Positions 34,827-43,117 of a stretch of DNA of 64,000 nt are shown in pieces. Source of the stretch: Amycolatopsis mongoliensis. GTDB lineage: Bacteria > Actinomycetota > Actinomycetes > Mycobacteriales > Pseudonocardiaceae. The DNA lies in the NCBI RefSeq assembly GCF_030285665.1, contig NZ_CP127295.1, positions 2,480,001-2,544,000 on the forward strand, given 5' to 3'. Position numbers and translations under genes: made by a program. The notes beneath the pieces were generated by a model. It saw nothing but the letters and a program-made list of their open reading frames with translations, was not told the origin of the DNA and did not search any database. Positions within the stretch are counted from its first letter, which is position 1. Each line of letters opens with the position of its first letter.

Positions 34827-36097
34827 CGATCGCGCCGCGCCGGATGCGGATCCCGGGCCGGAAGCGGTTCGGCGGGATCTTCAGCGGCGACACGGCTTCG
34901 TTCGTCTTCCTGTTCGGCTTCGGGTTCCTCTTCACCGCGTTCTTCCACGTCGACGCCTGGCGGCAGGCCGTCTACGGCTCGTCCCACGCGGACTTCCCGG
35001 CCGTGCTCGGGCTGCTCACGCTGTTCTGCGCGGTCGGCTGGCGCGGCCTGCTGCGCCGCGGGTTCGTGTGGGTCGAGCCGGCCGAGCTGACCTGGCTCGA
35101 CTTCGCCCCGGTGGACCGCGGCCGCGTCGTCACGCTGAGGCTGCTCGGCGCCTGGACCGGCGTGGTGGCGGTGACCGGCTACCTGGCCGCGCTGATGCTC
35201 GCCGTCGGCGGGGCCGGGCTCGACCAGTGGCGTGCGGGCATCGCCGTCGTCGCCGCGACCGCGGTGGTCGCGTTCGTTTCGGCCCGGCGGACGTCGTTGC
35301 GGTTCGACGTGGTCGGCCCGTTGGCGCTGGCCGTCGTCGGGCTGGCGATCGCCGCCTTCGGCCTCGGTCCGGTGAGCGTGCAGTTCGTCGCGGCGGGCGT
35401 GCTGGTCGCGGCGCTGCCGCTGGCGTTCGGCGGCGAGCCGGTGCCGCGCGCGGGCCGGTCCACGCTGCTCGCCGGGTGGGACGGCCGGGTGCTGCGCTCG
35501 GTCGCCGTCACCTTCCTCGACCCGATGATGCTGCTCCCGCCGTCCGCGCCGATCGGTGTTTCCCTCCGGACGCCGACTCCGTTGCGGCTGGCGGTGGCGG
35601 GCACGCTCGGCCGGTCGCGCTACGCGGGGGCGGCGGTGCTGGTGGGCTTCGCGGTGGTCGTCGCGCACATCGCGCTGCCGACCCTGCCGGTCGCGGTCCT
35701 GGCCGGCCTCGGCGCGTACGTGGCGCTGACGCCGTACGGCGCCGGGCTCGGCGAGCTGTGGCGCAACCCGGGCCGTCGCCGCTGGCTGGGGTCGTCGAAC
35801 CGCGAGCTGGTCCTGGCGCACGGCGTGGTGCTCGCCGTCGCCGGCCTGCTCTGGGCGGGCGTGCTCGCCGTGGTGGCCTTCGCGGCCGGGACGTCGTTCG
35901 CCCTGTCCGCGTGGCTGGCGGTGCCGCTGGCGGTGCTGTCGATCCTGCGCACGGTCACCCGGACGGCCGTCGACTACGCCAACCCGGGCTTCGTCGACAC
36001 CCCGATGGGCCCGATGCCCGCCAACCTGACCCGGCAGCTCTTCCGCGGTCCGGACCTGCTGGTCGCCGGCATCGTAGTGCTCTCGGCCGCCATTTGA
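34823..36097 (+). CDS. Multispanning membrane protein, probable ABC permease partner
   Basis: A 424-residue protein with about ten hydrophobic segments from residue 28 onward. A short basic N-terminus (MTIAPRRMRIPGRKR) precedes them, and Arg-rich loops follow (RRTSLRFDV, NPGRRRWLGSSNRE). It has no FtsX or ABC-2 motif I can name. Its GTG start overlaps the ATPase stop (GTGA), so it is most likely that ATPase's membrane subunit. DUF6297-type actinobacterial permeases have a similar organisation, but this is from memory. Substrate unknown. Confidence 0.75.
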   Translation: MTIAPRRMRIPGRKRFGGIFSGDTASFVFLFGFGFLFTAFFHVDAWRQAVYGSSHADFPAVLGLLTLFCAVGWRGLLRRGFVWVEPAELTWLDFAPVDRGRVVTLRLLGAWTGVVAVTGYLAALMLAVGGAGLDQWRAGIAVVAATAVVAFVSARRTSLRFDVVGPLALAVVGLAIAAFGLGPVSVQFVAAGVLVAALPLAFGGEPVPRAGRSTLLAGWDGRVLRSVAVTFLDPMMLLPPSAPIGVSLRTPTPLRLAVAGTLGRSRYAGAAVLVGFAVVVAHIALPTLPVAVLAGLGAYVALTPYGAGLGELWRNPGRRRWLGSSNRELVLAHGVVLAVAGLLWAGVLAVVAFAAGTSFALSAWLAVPLAVLSILRTVTRTAVDYANPGFVDTPMGPMPANLTRQLFRGPDLLVAGIVVLSAAI

Positions 36098-36127
36098 CCT
36101 ACGCTCGTTCCGACGAAGGGAGCACCC

Positions 36128-36706
36128 GTGGGCGGCGGACACGCACCGGGCGTCGGGCGGAGGGCGACCAGCGAGTTCCCGCCCGGCTGGAGCAACGAGC
36201 ACATCATCTCGGTCGTCAAGGACGTCGCGAACGACCCGAGCGAAGCCCGGTGGCAGCAGCTGAACGGCCGCTGGCGCTGCGCGGGCGAGCGGTTCAACGT
36301 GCACCTGATCGTGCTGGTCGAGGAGAACGGCCAAGTCCACACGGCGTACCCGGTGGCGGGACCGGGAGTGGTCCGCAACGCCGACGCGGCCCGCGACCCG
36401 GCGAACCCGACGGTGGCGGACCTCAAGGAGAACCGGATCAGCTTCTTCGCCGACAGCGTGCTGACGAGCCTCGCCGACCGGCTGTCCCCGGAGCAGTACA
36501 CGCACTACCGGACGCTGCTGTGGTCCGGCGAGTGGGAGGAACTGGCCGACGTCCTGGCGGCCCACGCGGTCAAGGTCGGGTTCGCCTTCTCCGCGGACGA
36601 GTTCTCCGACTTCGAGAAGCTGCTCAACAGCTACGACCTGCCGGTCCCGGCGTGCGCGTTCCTCAACGACCGCGAGCACATCCTGAACCAGCTGCGCCCG
36701 GTCTAA
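36128..36706 (+). CDS. EndoU-like domain fragment with C-terminal helical extension
   Basis: A 192-residue protein whose first ~85 residues resemble the second half of bacterial EndoU toxin nucleases (PF14436): GGGHAPGVG with the second catalytic His, FPPGWSNEHIISVVKDVAND, NGRWRCAGE, VHLIVLVEENGQVHTAYPV and GPGVVRN. EndoU toxins carry another catalytic His in an HIL-type motif just before GGH. Here the protein begins directly at MGGGH and no such motif is seen upstream in any frame. The C-terminal ~95 residues (LTSLADRLSPEQYTHYRTLL, then FSADEFSDFEKLLNSYDLP) are helical and unassigned; an immunity-like domain is one possibility. Start GTG 36128 follows GAAGGGAG. It ends four bases into the convergent GNAT gene. 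Confidence 0.6.
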   Translation: MGGGHAPGVGRRATSEFPPGWSNEHIISVVKDVANDPSEARWQQLNGRWRCAGERFNVHLIVLVEENGQVHTAYPVAGPGVVRNADAARDPANPTVADLKENRISFFADSVLTSLADRLSPEQYTHYRTLLWSGEWEELADVLAAHAVKVGFAFSADEFSDFEKLLNSYDLPVPACAFLNDREHILNQLRPV

Positions 36707-37512
36707 CTGAAGTCGTAACCGGTGAAGTCGGCGAGCGGCACATAGCCGATCCGCTGGTAGAGGGCGTTGCTGGTGGCATTGGCGGGATCCGTGAACAGCA
36801 CGACGTCCGTCGCCCCCGCGGCCAGCGCGGCCCGGCTCACCTCGACCGTGACGGCGCCGCCGTAACCACGCCCCCGGAAGCGGGCCGGGGTGTAGACGGG
36901 GTCGACCCGGACCATCCCGGCCACCATCGACGTCGAGCCCGCCATGGCGACGGGAACGTCGGTCTCCCAGAACGTGAAGCGCTTGCCGGCGAAGCGTGAG
37001 CCGGCCCAGGAGTCCACGGTTTCCCCGACCGCGGCGGCGAACTCACCGCACCAGCGGACGACGTCCGCGCGGTCCGCCGCGCCCAGCACGCGACCCCGGC
37101 CCGCCGGGACCGGCTCCGGTGGGGTGAGCGTGCCGAGCCGATGCAGCCGGACCCGCACGCCGGGTACCGCCGTCGCGCCGGTACGCCGCTGCCACGCCCC
37201 GGCGAAAGCGGTGGCGGTGTCGTGGTCCGCTGTGACGCCGGAAAGCAGGGGGCCGAGGTCGGCCAGGTGCCCGGCGAGGGCGCCGGCTCGCCCGGCCGGG
37301 AGGTGGGTGACGGTCAGGCGGCGTGATGGGCGGCGGTAGAAGATCGCCTGGACCTCGCCCTCGTCCTCCAACCAGCCGAAGGTGGTGCCCTCCGCCCCGC
37401 ACGTCCGCAGCTTCTCGACGGTCGTCAACGGCATGGTGTGGAGTGCGGGACGCGAACGCAGGAAGTCTCCGGTTCGGGCGAGGAACTCTTCGACGTCTCC
37501 GGTGAGGTGCAC
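36703..37512 (-). CDS. GNAT-family N-acetyltransferase
   Basis: I place the start at GTG 37512 (269 residues). The open frame runs to 37749, but before that GTG it crosses a hairpin repeat and loses GC bias at third positions. The C-terminal half is a GNAT fold: VAGMVRVDPVYTPARFRGRGYGG with the acetyl-CoA loop R-G-R-G-Y-G (about 197-202), then FTDPANATSNALYQRIGYVPL. The N-terminal ~130 residues form a second GNAT-like half, as in other actinobacterial tandem-GNAT proteins. Substrate unknown. The stop shares CTAA (36703-36706) with the convergent EndoU-like gene. Confidence 0.8.
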   Translation of the reverse strand: MHLTGDVEEFLARTGDFLRSRPALHTMPLTTVEKLRTCGAEGTTFGWLEDEGEVQAIFYRRPSRRLTVTHLPAGRAGALAGHLADLGPLLSGVTADHDTATAFAGAWQRRTGATAVPGVRVRLHRLGTLTPPEPVPAGRGRVLGAADRADVVRWCGEFAAAVGETVDSWAGSRFAGKRFTFWETDVPVAMAGSTSMVAGMVRVDPVYTPARFRGRGYGGAVTVEVSRAALAAGATDVVLFTDPANATSNALYQRIGYVPLADFTGYDFS

Positions 37513-37617
37513 CAAGTGTCGTGCGTCTGAGGTTCGTTGATCGCGGCCCGGCCCTGCGCGCCAAAGTGGCATCGGGTGCATCGGACCTGGATCTGCCGAG
37601 GGTCGCGGCGGCGGGGC

Positions 37618-37678
37618 CGGCGACATGAATGAGTCATTCATGTCGCCGGACGAGGTGAATGACTCATTCATGTCGCCG
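37618..37678. terminator. Long hairpin repeat (GAATGAGTCATTC family)
   Basis: Two perfect 23-base arms (37618-37640 and 37656-37678) are separated by 15 bases. Each arm itself contains a palindrome around ATGAATGAGTCATTCAT. It lies between two minus-strand genes, 81 bases after the XRE gene ends, and may terminate it. Size and perfection link it to the other long hairpins in this window. The rest of 37513-37758 holds nothing recognisable. Confidence 0.65.
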
Positions 37679-37758
37679 CGGGAGGGGTTGCACGGGCCGA
37701 GGTCTCGTGGCGCAGGCTCTCGACACCTCGAACGGCAAACAACTTGCAACGCGCGGCA

Positions 37759-38031
37759 CTAGCTCGCCTGGGAAAGCGGTGGCGAGCCGGCCGGCGCGAC
37801 GGCCGCCCGCAGCTCCTCCAACGGCAACCCCACCGCGTCCGCGATCGCCGCGACCGTGAAGAAGGCCGGCGTGGGAATCCGCCCGGTCTCGATCTTCCGC
37901 AGCGTCTCGACCGAGATCCCGGCCTCGCCGGCGACCTCGACCATGCTCCGGCCGGCCCGCGCCGTCCGCAGCGCCTGGCCGAGGCGTTCGCCTCGTTCGC
38001 GCTCTTCGTCCGTCAGCGGTACCCGCACCAT
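37759..38031 (-). CDS. XRE-family (Cro/CI-like) transcriptional regulator
   Basis: A small 90-residue DNA-binding protein from ATG 38031. The HTH spans about residues 15-70: LGQALRTARAGRSMVEVAGE, AGISVETLRKIETGRIPTPA, FFTVAAIADAVGLPLEEL. Nothing but a short Ala/Pro tail follows, so it lacks a sensor domain. The frame continues upstream to 38157 but runs through a non-coding stretch with a terminator, so the longer form is rejected. It is monocistronic. Targets unknown; autoregulation is usual for the type. Confidence 0.82.
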   Translation of the reverse strand: MVRVPLTDEERERGERLGQALRTARAGRSMVEVAGEAGISVETLRKIETGRIPTPAFFTVAAIADAVGLPLEELRAAVAPAGSPPLSQAS

Positions 38032-38122
38032 GGCACCAACTTTAATACCACCGCGGGGCACGGGGGGAACACCACCCGAGTTGTCCACCGCCTGTGGACA
38101 ACTCTGTGCACAGGTGTGGAAA

Positions 38123-38154
38123 GGGCCCCGCCGGACCGAAGTCCGGCGGGGCCC
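38123..38154 (-). terminator. Strong terminator hairpin with UUCG loop after the peptidase gene
   Basis: A perfect 14-bp GC stem (38123-38136 and 38141-38154) has a CGAA loop on the plus strand, so the minus-strand RNA has a C(UUCG)G tetraloop, the extra-stable form. It lies 18 bases after the stop of the minus-strand peptidase and is followed on that strand by TTTCC. Confidence 0.85.
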
Positions 38155-38171
38155 CACAACACCTGGTGGCG

Positions 38172-39791
38172 TCAGGCTCCCGGAGGCACCGGAAGTGCCA
38201 CACCCGGCAGGCTCTGGTCGTTCGGCACCACGCCGTCGACCAGGTAGGCCTCCACGACCTTGTCCACACCCGCGTTGCCGCCGGCGTAGATGCCGTGGTC
38301 ACCCTCGCCGGTGATCGTCAGCATCCGCGAGTTCTCGAACGCCTTGTGCGCGCGCCGCGCACCCTCGATCGGCGTCGCCGGGTCGTGCTCCGACTCGACG
38401 ATCAGCACCGGCGGGACGCCCTTGCCGTTGAGCACCGGCAGCGGGGCCGGCGGCTTCTTCCAGAACAGGCACGGCTGGATGAACCAGCCCGCGCCGAGCA
38501 GGGGCAGCTGCTGGTCGATCAGCTTCTGCGACTGCTTGATGGCGCTCTGGGTCGAGCCGGTCCACGGACCCTCGTTGCACGGGATCGTCCAGAACGACGC
38601 GTCGTAGGCGTCGCCGTCGGTCGGGACCATCAGCGGCTGCGCGCCGGAGGTCTCGGTGCTCTTGTCGGCGGCCTTGACCTTCTGCGCGGCCGACGTCTTG
38701 GCCTGCGCCGAAGCGGTGCCCTGGGTCAGCGTGCGGACGCTGACCAGGTAGTCGGCCAGCCCCGGGAACGAGCGCTTCGAATAGATCGAAGACGCGATGA
38801 AGGAGTCCAGGCCGTTGGCCGAGACGGTCGAGCCGTCGGGCAGGGTGACCGCGCCCTGGGTCAGGGCGTAGCGGACCTGCTCGTAGGTCTGGCGGGCGGC
38901 CTCGCCGGTGGTGCCGAAGTGGTAGAGCTTGTCGTACTTCGCCATCCACGGGAGGAAGTCCTGCCGCCAGCGGCGCTCGAAGCCGAGCGGCTGCCAGTCG
39001 AACGACTTCTGCCAGGTCGTGGTGAACTCCGTCGAGGAGTCGAGGACGAACCGGCCGGTGCGCGTCGGATAGGCCTGCGCGTAGTGCGCGCCCATCCACG
39101 TGCCCGCCGAGTAGCCGACCCAGTTGATCTTGTCGCGGCCGAGCAGCACGCGCAGCAGGTCGATGTCCTTGACCGTCTGGTCGGTGTTGATCAGCGGGCC
39201 CAGCTCGCCGGACTTCTGCTGGCAGGACAGCGCCGCGTACTTCGTCGCCTGGAGGATCAGGTTCAGGTTCTGCTTGCTGCGGTCACGCGGGTCGAGGTCC
39301 GAGCCGGTGCCGATGGCGCCACCGCACGTGATGTTCGTGCTCTTGCCGGTGCCGCGCGGGTCGAACCCGACGATCTCCTGGTGCTCGCGCAGCTTGGGCT
39401 GGTTGCGCAGGCGGGCCGGGAAGTTGCGCCCGGGCGCCCCCGGGCCGCCCGGGTTGGTGACGACGCTGGCCGTCGCGTCCTTCGTCGCCTTCAGCCGGCT
39501 GACCGCGATGGTCAGGTCGATCTGGGCGTTCGCCTGGTACCAGTTGCGCGGCGTCTTGTAGGTCGCGCACTCCATGTCCTCGGCGCCTGCGGGCGGGGCC
39601 GTCGGCAGCTCGTCCGGAACGGCGCACTTGTGCCAGCTCAGCGTCTGGTTCGCGTACTGCGGCGGGATGTTCGTGGAGTTCAGCGGCTGCTTGCCGGCCG
39701 CGGCATCCTGGCCTGCGAACGCAGGGGTGAACCCGGCCAGCAGGGTGCCGGCGATCGCCGGGATCACCACCGCGTAGCGGAGTCGTGTCAT
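38172..39791 (-). CDS. Secreted alpha/beta-hydrolase, tripeptidyl aminopeptidase (Tap/SlpD-like)
   Basis: A 539-residue exported serine peptidase. From ATG 39791 (AAGGGG 7 bases upstream) there is a signal peptide: MTRLRYAVVIPAIAGTLLAG, with cleavage near PAFA-GQ. The upstream part of the frame is non-coding. The oxyanion region NPGGPGAPG, nucleophile elbow VGYSAGTWMG (Ser about 227), acid VESEHDPATP (Asp about 468) and GEGDHGIY (His about 495) make the triad. The C-terminal TAP-like domain (PCLFWKKPPAPLPV) with extra cysteines matches Streptomyces Tap and SlpD/E, which trim tripeptides from secreted proteins. It acts outside the cell. It is monocistronic and ends in a strong terminator. Confidence 0.9.
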   Translation of the reverse strand: MTRLRYAVVIPAIAGTLLAGFTPAFAGQDAAAGKQPLNSTNIPPQYANQTLSWHKCAVPDELPTAPPAGAEDMECATYKTPRNWYQANAQIDLTIAVSRLKATKDATASVVTNPGGPGAPGRNFPARLRNQPKLREHQEIVGFDPRGTGKSTNITCGGAIGTGSDLDPRDRSKQNLNLILQATKYAALSCQQKSGELGPLINTDQTVKDIDLLRVLLGRDKINWVGYSAGTWMGAHYAQAYPTRTGRFVLDSSTEFTTTWQKSFDWQPLGFERRWRQDFLPWMAKYDKLYHFGTTGEAARQTYEQVRYALTQGAVTLPDGSTVSANGLDSFIASSIYSKRSFPGLADYLVSVRTLTQGTASAQAKTSAAQKVKAADKSTETSGAQPLMVPTDGDAYDASFWTIPCNEGPWTGSTQSAIKQSQKLIDQQLPLLGAGWFIQPCLFWKKPPAPLPVLNGKGVPPVLIVESEHDPATPIEGARRAHKAFENSRMLTITGEGDHGIYAGGNAGVDKVVEAYLVDGVVPNDQSLPGVALPVPPGA

Positions 39792-39970
39792 ACGGTTGCC
39801 CCTTATCGGGTTTTCGCGTGCGAGTCCGGCTATTCCTATAGGCCGGGTGGGGGCGGGGCAACCGACGTTGGTCGGCAACGCGGACCGCGGCGATCAAATC
39901 GATATCGGACAGACGTGACGTCCCGTCACCCAGGTTCTAAGGTCGAGCGGTCGGGTTACGGGAGTGTTAG

Positions 39971-40258
39971 GTGAGGTCGATGTCGACTGTGAAGCACGAC
40001 GGAAAGGTGCGCGGGCTGCAGTTCAACCCGTGGAACCTGCTCCTGATCGTCCCGCTGCTGGTCCTGGTCACGCCACTGTTCAACTTGGACGGTCCGCGGC
40101 TGTTCGGGATGCCGTTCTTCTACTGGTTCCAGTTCCTCATGGTCGCGGTGGGAGTGCTCAGCACCTGGATCGTCTACATGATGACGCGGGCCAAGCCGAC
40201 CGTGGACGCGCCGGACAAGCTGAGCGTCGAGGACCTGGACGAGGGGGACGCTCGATGA
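39971..40258 (+). CDS. DUF3311-type small membrane subunit of an SSS symporter
   Basis: A 95-residue protein with two membrane helices (about residues 21-42 and 48-70) joined by the loop DGPRLFGMPFFYWFQF. The GMPFFYWFQ motif is the hallmark of DUF3311 proteins, which are almost always encoded directly before a sodium:solute symporter. Start GTG 39971 is preceded by GGAG; ATG 39980 is an alternative. It overlaps the symporter start by four bases and probably helps its assembly or stability. Confidence 0.85.
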   Translation: MRSMSTVKHDGKVRGLQFNPWNLLLIVPLLVLVTPLFNLDGPRLFGMPFFYWFQFLMVAVGVLSTWIVYMMTRAKPTVDAPDKLSVEDLDEGDAR

Positions 40259-41910
40259 GCAACCTGCAGTGGCCCGAACTGATCATCTTCACGATCCTGT
40301 TCGCGCTGGTCACGGTCCTCGGGTTCATGGCGTCGCGCTGGCAGCGCGGCAGCACGCTGGACCACCTCGACGAATGGGGCCTCGGCGGCCGCAAGTTCGG
40401 CTCGTGGATCACCTGGTTCCTGCTCGGCGGTGACCTCTACACGGCGTACACGTTCGTCGCGGTGCCCGCGCTGGTGTTCAGCGCCGGCGCGCTCGGCCTC
40501 TACGCGCTGCCGTACACGATCGTCGTCTACCCGATCGTGTTGCTCCCGGCGCTGCGGATGTGGTCGGTCTCGCGGGTCCGCGGCTACGTGACCCCGGCCG
40601 ACTTCGTGCGCGGGCGCTTCGGCTCCCCGATCCTCGCGCTGCTGGTGGCGATCACCGGCATCGTCGCGACCATGCCGTACATCGCGCTGCAGCTCGTCGG
40701 CCTCGAAGCCGTGCTGCGGACGATGGGCATCAACGGCTCGGGCATCGTCGGCCACCTGCCGCTGCTGGTCGCCTTCGTCATCCTGGCCTTCTACACCTAC
40801 CAGTCCGGCCTGCGGGCGCCCGCGCTGATCGCGTTCGTCAAGGACATCCTGATCTACATCGTGATCCTCGTGGCGATCATCTACCTGCCCTCGAAGCTGG
40901 GCGGCTGGTCGCACATCTTCGACACGGCGGCGAAGAAGCTCGGCACGCCGAGCCCGGCCACCGGCAAGCCGGCCGGGTCGATCCTGCTGACCGCCAACAA
41001 CCAGCTGCAGTACGCGACGCTGGCGCTGGGCTCGGCGCTGGCGCTGTTCCTCTACCCGCACTCGCTGACCAGCGTGCTGGCTTCGCGCGGGCGCAACGTC
41101 ATCAAGCGGAACATGGTCGCGCTGCCGGCGTACTCGCTGGTGCTCGGCCTGCTGGCGCTGCTGGGGTACGTGGCGATCACGGCGGGCATCAAGCCGCTGA
41201 CGAACGCGGCCACCGGCAAGGCGGACGGCAACACGATCGTCCCGGTGCTGTTCGACAACCAGTTCTCGTCGTGGTTCGCCGGCATCGCGTTCGCCGCGAT
41301 CGGCATCGGCGCGCTGGTGCCGGCCGCGATCATGTCGATCGCCGCGGCCAACCTGTGGACCCGCAACATCTACAAGGAGTACATCCGCAAGAACGCGACA
41401 CCGCAGGAAGAAGCGAAGCAGGCGAAGCTGGCTTCGCTGGTCGTGAAGCTCGGCGCGGTGGCCGTGATCATCCTGATCGACCCGCAGTTCTCGATCGACC
41501 TCCAGCTGATCGGCGGCGTGCTGATCCTCCAGACGCTGCCGGCCGTGGCGCTCGCGCTGTACACGCGCTGGCTCCACCGCTGGGGCCTCATCGCGGGCTG
41601 GGTCGTCGGCATCGGCTGGGGCCTGATCATGCTGTACGGCATCCCCAACCCGGCCAACGGCAAGCAGCACTTCGGCGGTTCGGCGCTGGCCCTGGGCAAC
41701 ATGTCGATCTTCGGCTGGCACCCGTTCTCGGGTTCCCAGGTCCAGATCTACGTCGGCTTCGTCGCCCTGATCGCCAACCTGGTGGTCGCGGTGGTCGTCA
41801 CGGTGATCGCCCGCCAGATGAAGGTGTTCAACGGCACCGACGACACCAACGCCGAGGACTACCACGCCGACGAGAACGACAAGGACCTGCGGCCCATCGG
41901 TGTCCACTAA
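40255..41910 (+). CDS. Sodium:solute symporter (SSS family, monocarboxylate/acetate-type)
   Basis: A 551-residue transporter with about thirteen membrane helices. Landmarks are the first-helix region LGGRKFGSWITWFLLGGDLY (Na+-site area), YVTPADFVRGRFGSPILALL, and the central LFLYPHSLTSVLASRGRNVIKRN, the common SSS signature near helix 8. Coupling to a DUF3311 protein is typical of MctP/MctC-like carriers for pyruvate, acetate or propionate (family knowledge). The C-terminus is acidic and cytosolic (NAEDYHADENDKD). The stop shares CTAA (41907-41910) with the convergent ceramidase-like gene. Confidence 0.88.
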   Translation: MSNLQWPELIIFTILFALVTVLGFMASRWQRGSTLDHLDEWGLGGRKFGSWITWFLLGGDLYTAYTFVAVPALVFSAGALGLYALPYTIVVYPIVLLPALRMWSVSRVRGYVTPADFVRGRFGSPILALLVAITGIVATMPYIALQLVGLEAVLRTMGINGSGIVGHLPLLVAFVILAFYTYQSGLRAPALIAFVKDILIYIVILVAIIYLPSKLGGWSHIFDTAAKKLGTPSPATGKPAGSILLTANNQLQYATLALGSALALFLYPHSLTSVLASRGRNVIKRNMVALPAYSLVLGLLALLGYVAITAGIKPLTNAATGKADGNTIVPVLFDNQFSSWFAGIAFAAIGIGALVPAAIMSIAAANLWTRNIYKEYIRKNATPQEEAKQAKLASLVVKLGAVAVIILIDPQFSIDLQLIGGVLILQTLPAVALALYTRWLHRWGLIAGWVVGIGWGLIMLYGIPNPANGKQHFGGSALALGNMSIFGWHPFSGSQVQIYVGFVALIANLVVAVVVTVIARQMKVFNGTDDTNAEDYHADENDKDLRPIGVH

Positions 41911-42521
41911 GGACGGTTCTTGAGCACCAGCGTCCGCGAGACGAGGTAGAGCACCAGCCCGTTGAGCAGGTGCCAGAGGAAGTGCGTGCCGACCGGGACG
42001 TAGTCGCACACGTCCCGGTCGAGCGTGCGCAGGCTCAACGAGAGCGCGAAGACCGCACCCGCGACGGCGAAGTGCGTCCAGTACGCGTCGCGCTCGAAGG
42101 CCCGTAGCGCGGCGAAGATCCCGAGCCCGATCAGTGCGGAGAGGTAGAGGCCACCGCCGAGCAGCGCGGTGACCACGGTGAGTGCGAGGAACGCGGGCGC
42201 GGCGAGCCAGGCCGGCCGCCGGCGGTAGAAGACGCGCCCGAACAACACGGCGTACACCAGCACGAAACCGAGGATGCTCACCGAATCCGCGACGGCGGCC
42301 CAGCGCGTCGCGAGCAGGTGGAAGACACTGCTGGCCACGAACACGAGCCCGATCAGCCCGGCGAGCACCCGTCCGAGGCGATCGCCCGCGGCCAGCCGCC
42401 AAACCAGCACGGCGGCGACGAGGAACGCGAGATTGCTGAGACTGTTGAGCGGCTCACCCCAGAGCCCGGGCCCGACGCGTTCGCAGTACCCGTCGACGTA
42501 GTCCGTCACAGGCACAGCCAA
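41907..42521 (-). CDS. Ceramidase-family (CREST) seven-helix membrane protein
   Basis: A protein of up to 204 residues with seven hydrophobic helices. It carries the metal-site pattern of alkaline ceramidases and related CREST hydrolases: GEPLNSLSNLAF near the N-terminus, SSVFHLLATRWAAVADSVSI in the third helix region (Ser, His, Asp) and GTHFLWHLLNGL near the C-terminus (two His). These enzymes use zinc to hydrolyse an amide or similar bond in membrane lipids. The bacterial substrate is unknown. Start uncertain: TTG 42521, GTG 42515 or GTG 42509, none with a clear ribosome site. It is divergent from the AhpD-like gene, with only 20-32 bases between. Confidence 0.8.
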   Translation of the reverse strand: MAVPVTDYVDGYCERVGPGLWGEPLNSLSNLAFLVAAVLVWRLAAGDRLGRVLAGLIGLVFVASSVFHLLATRWAAVADSVSILGFVLVYAVLFGRVFYRRRPAWLAAPAFLALTVVTALLGGGLYLSALIGLGIFAALRAFERDAYWTHFAVAGAVFALSLSLRTLDRDVCDYVPVGTHFLWHLLNGLVLYLVSRTLVLKNRP

Positions 42522-42541
42522 CCACGGCTAGCGTGAACGGC

Positions 42542-43117
42542 ATGAGCGACGCGGTGAGCCGGTTCCCGGTGACGGAACTCGAAGACCTGCCCGAAGACCT
42601 GCGCGAGCGTGTCGGCGTGATCGCGGAGAAGTCCGGGTTCACGCCGAACATCTTCCGCGCCCTCGGCCACCGGCCCGCCGAGCTGCGTGCCTTCCTCGAC
42701 TACCACGACGCGCTGATGGAACGCGCCGGCGGACTCAGCAAGGCCGAGCGCGAGCTGGTCGTCGTCGCGACGTCCGGGGCCAACCACTGCACCTACTGCG
42801 TCGTCGCGCACGGGGCGATCCTGCGCATCCGCGCCAAGGACCCGGAGCTGGCCGACCGCGTGTCGAGCAACCCGTGGCAGGTCGAGCTGGACGAGCGCGG
42901 CCGCGCGATCGTCGACCTCGCGCTCGCGCTGGCCCAGGACTCGGCGCTGTTCGGCGAGGGCGACCTCGAAGCCGCGCGCAACGCCGGCCTCACCGACGAC
43001 GAAATCTGGGACGTCGGCGCGATCACGGCGTTGTTCGCGATGTCGAACCGGCTCGCGCACCTGACCGCGCTGCGCCCGAACCCGGAGTTCTTCCTGCTCG
43101 GCCGGGTGCCGCGCTAG
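42542..43117 (+). CDS. Peroxidase-related AhpD-like protein (carboxymuconolactone decarboxylase fold)
   Basis: A 191-residue helical protein with the AhpD core E-x(n)-C-x-x-C-x(3)-H: KAERELVVVATSGANHCTYC, then VVAHG, around residues 65-90. The redox Cys pair and nearby His are present, so hydroperoxide reduction through a dithiol is plausible. The C-terminal LTDDEIWDVGAITALFAMSN fits the uncharacterised peroxidase-related subfamily (TIGR01926-like). ATG 42542 is the start; the longer GTG 42533 adds only three residues. The stop shares CTAG (43114-43117) with the convergent MarR-GNAT gene. Confidence 0.85.
   Translation: MSDAVSRFPVTELEDLPEDLRERVGVIAEKSGFTPNIFRALGHRPAELRAFLDYHDALMERAGGLSKAERELVVVATSGANHCTYCVVAHGAILRIRAKDPELADRVSSNPWQVELDERGRAIVDLALALAQDSALFGEGDLEAARNAGLTDDEIWDVGAITALFAMSNRLAHLTALRPNPEFFLLGRVPR

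Noticed and set aside
37618-37678. Possible CRISPR unit or attachment site
   Set aside because: Only one inverted pair, no direct-repeat/spacer series, and no integrase or cas gene nearby.
36703-37749. Longer 348-residue form of the GNAT protein
   Set aside because: The extra N-terminus would be encoded by the long hairpin at 37618-37678 and by codons without GC bias at third positions; the GTG at 37512 fits better.
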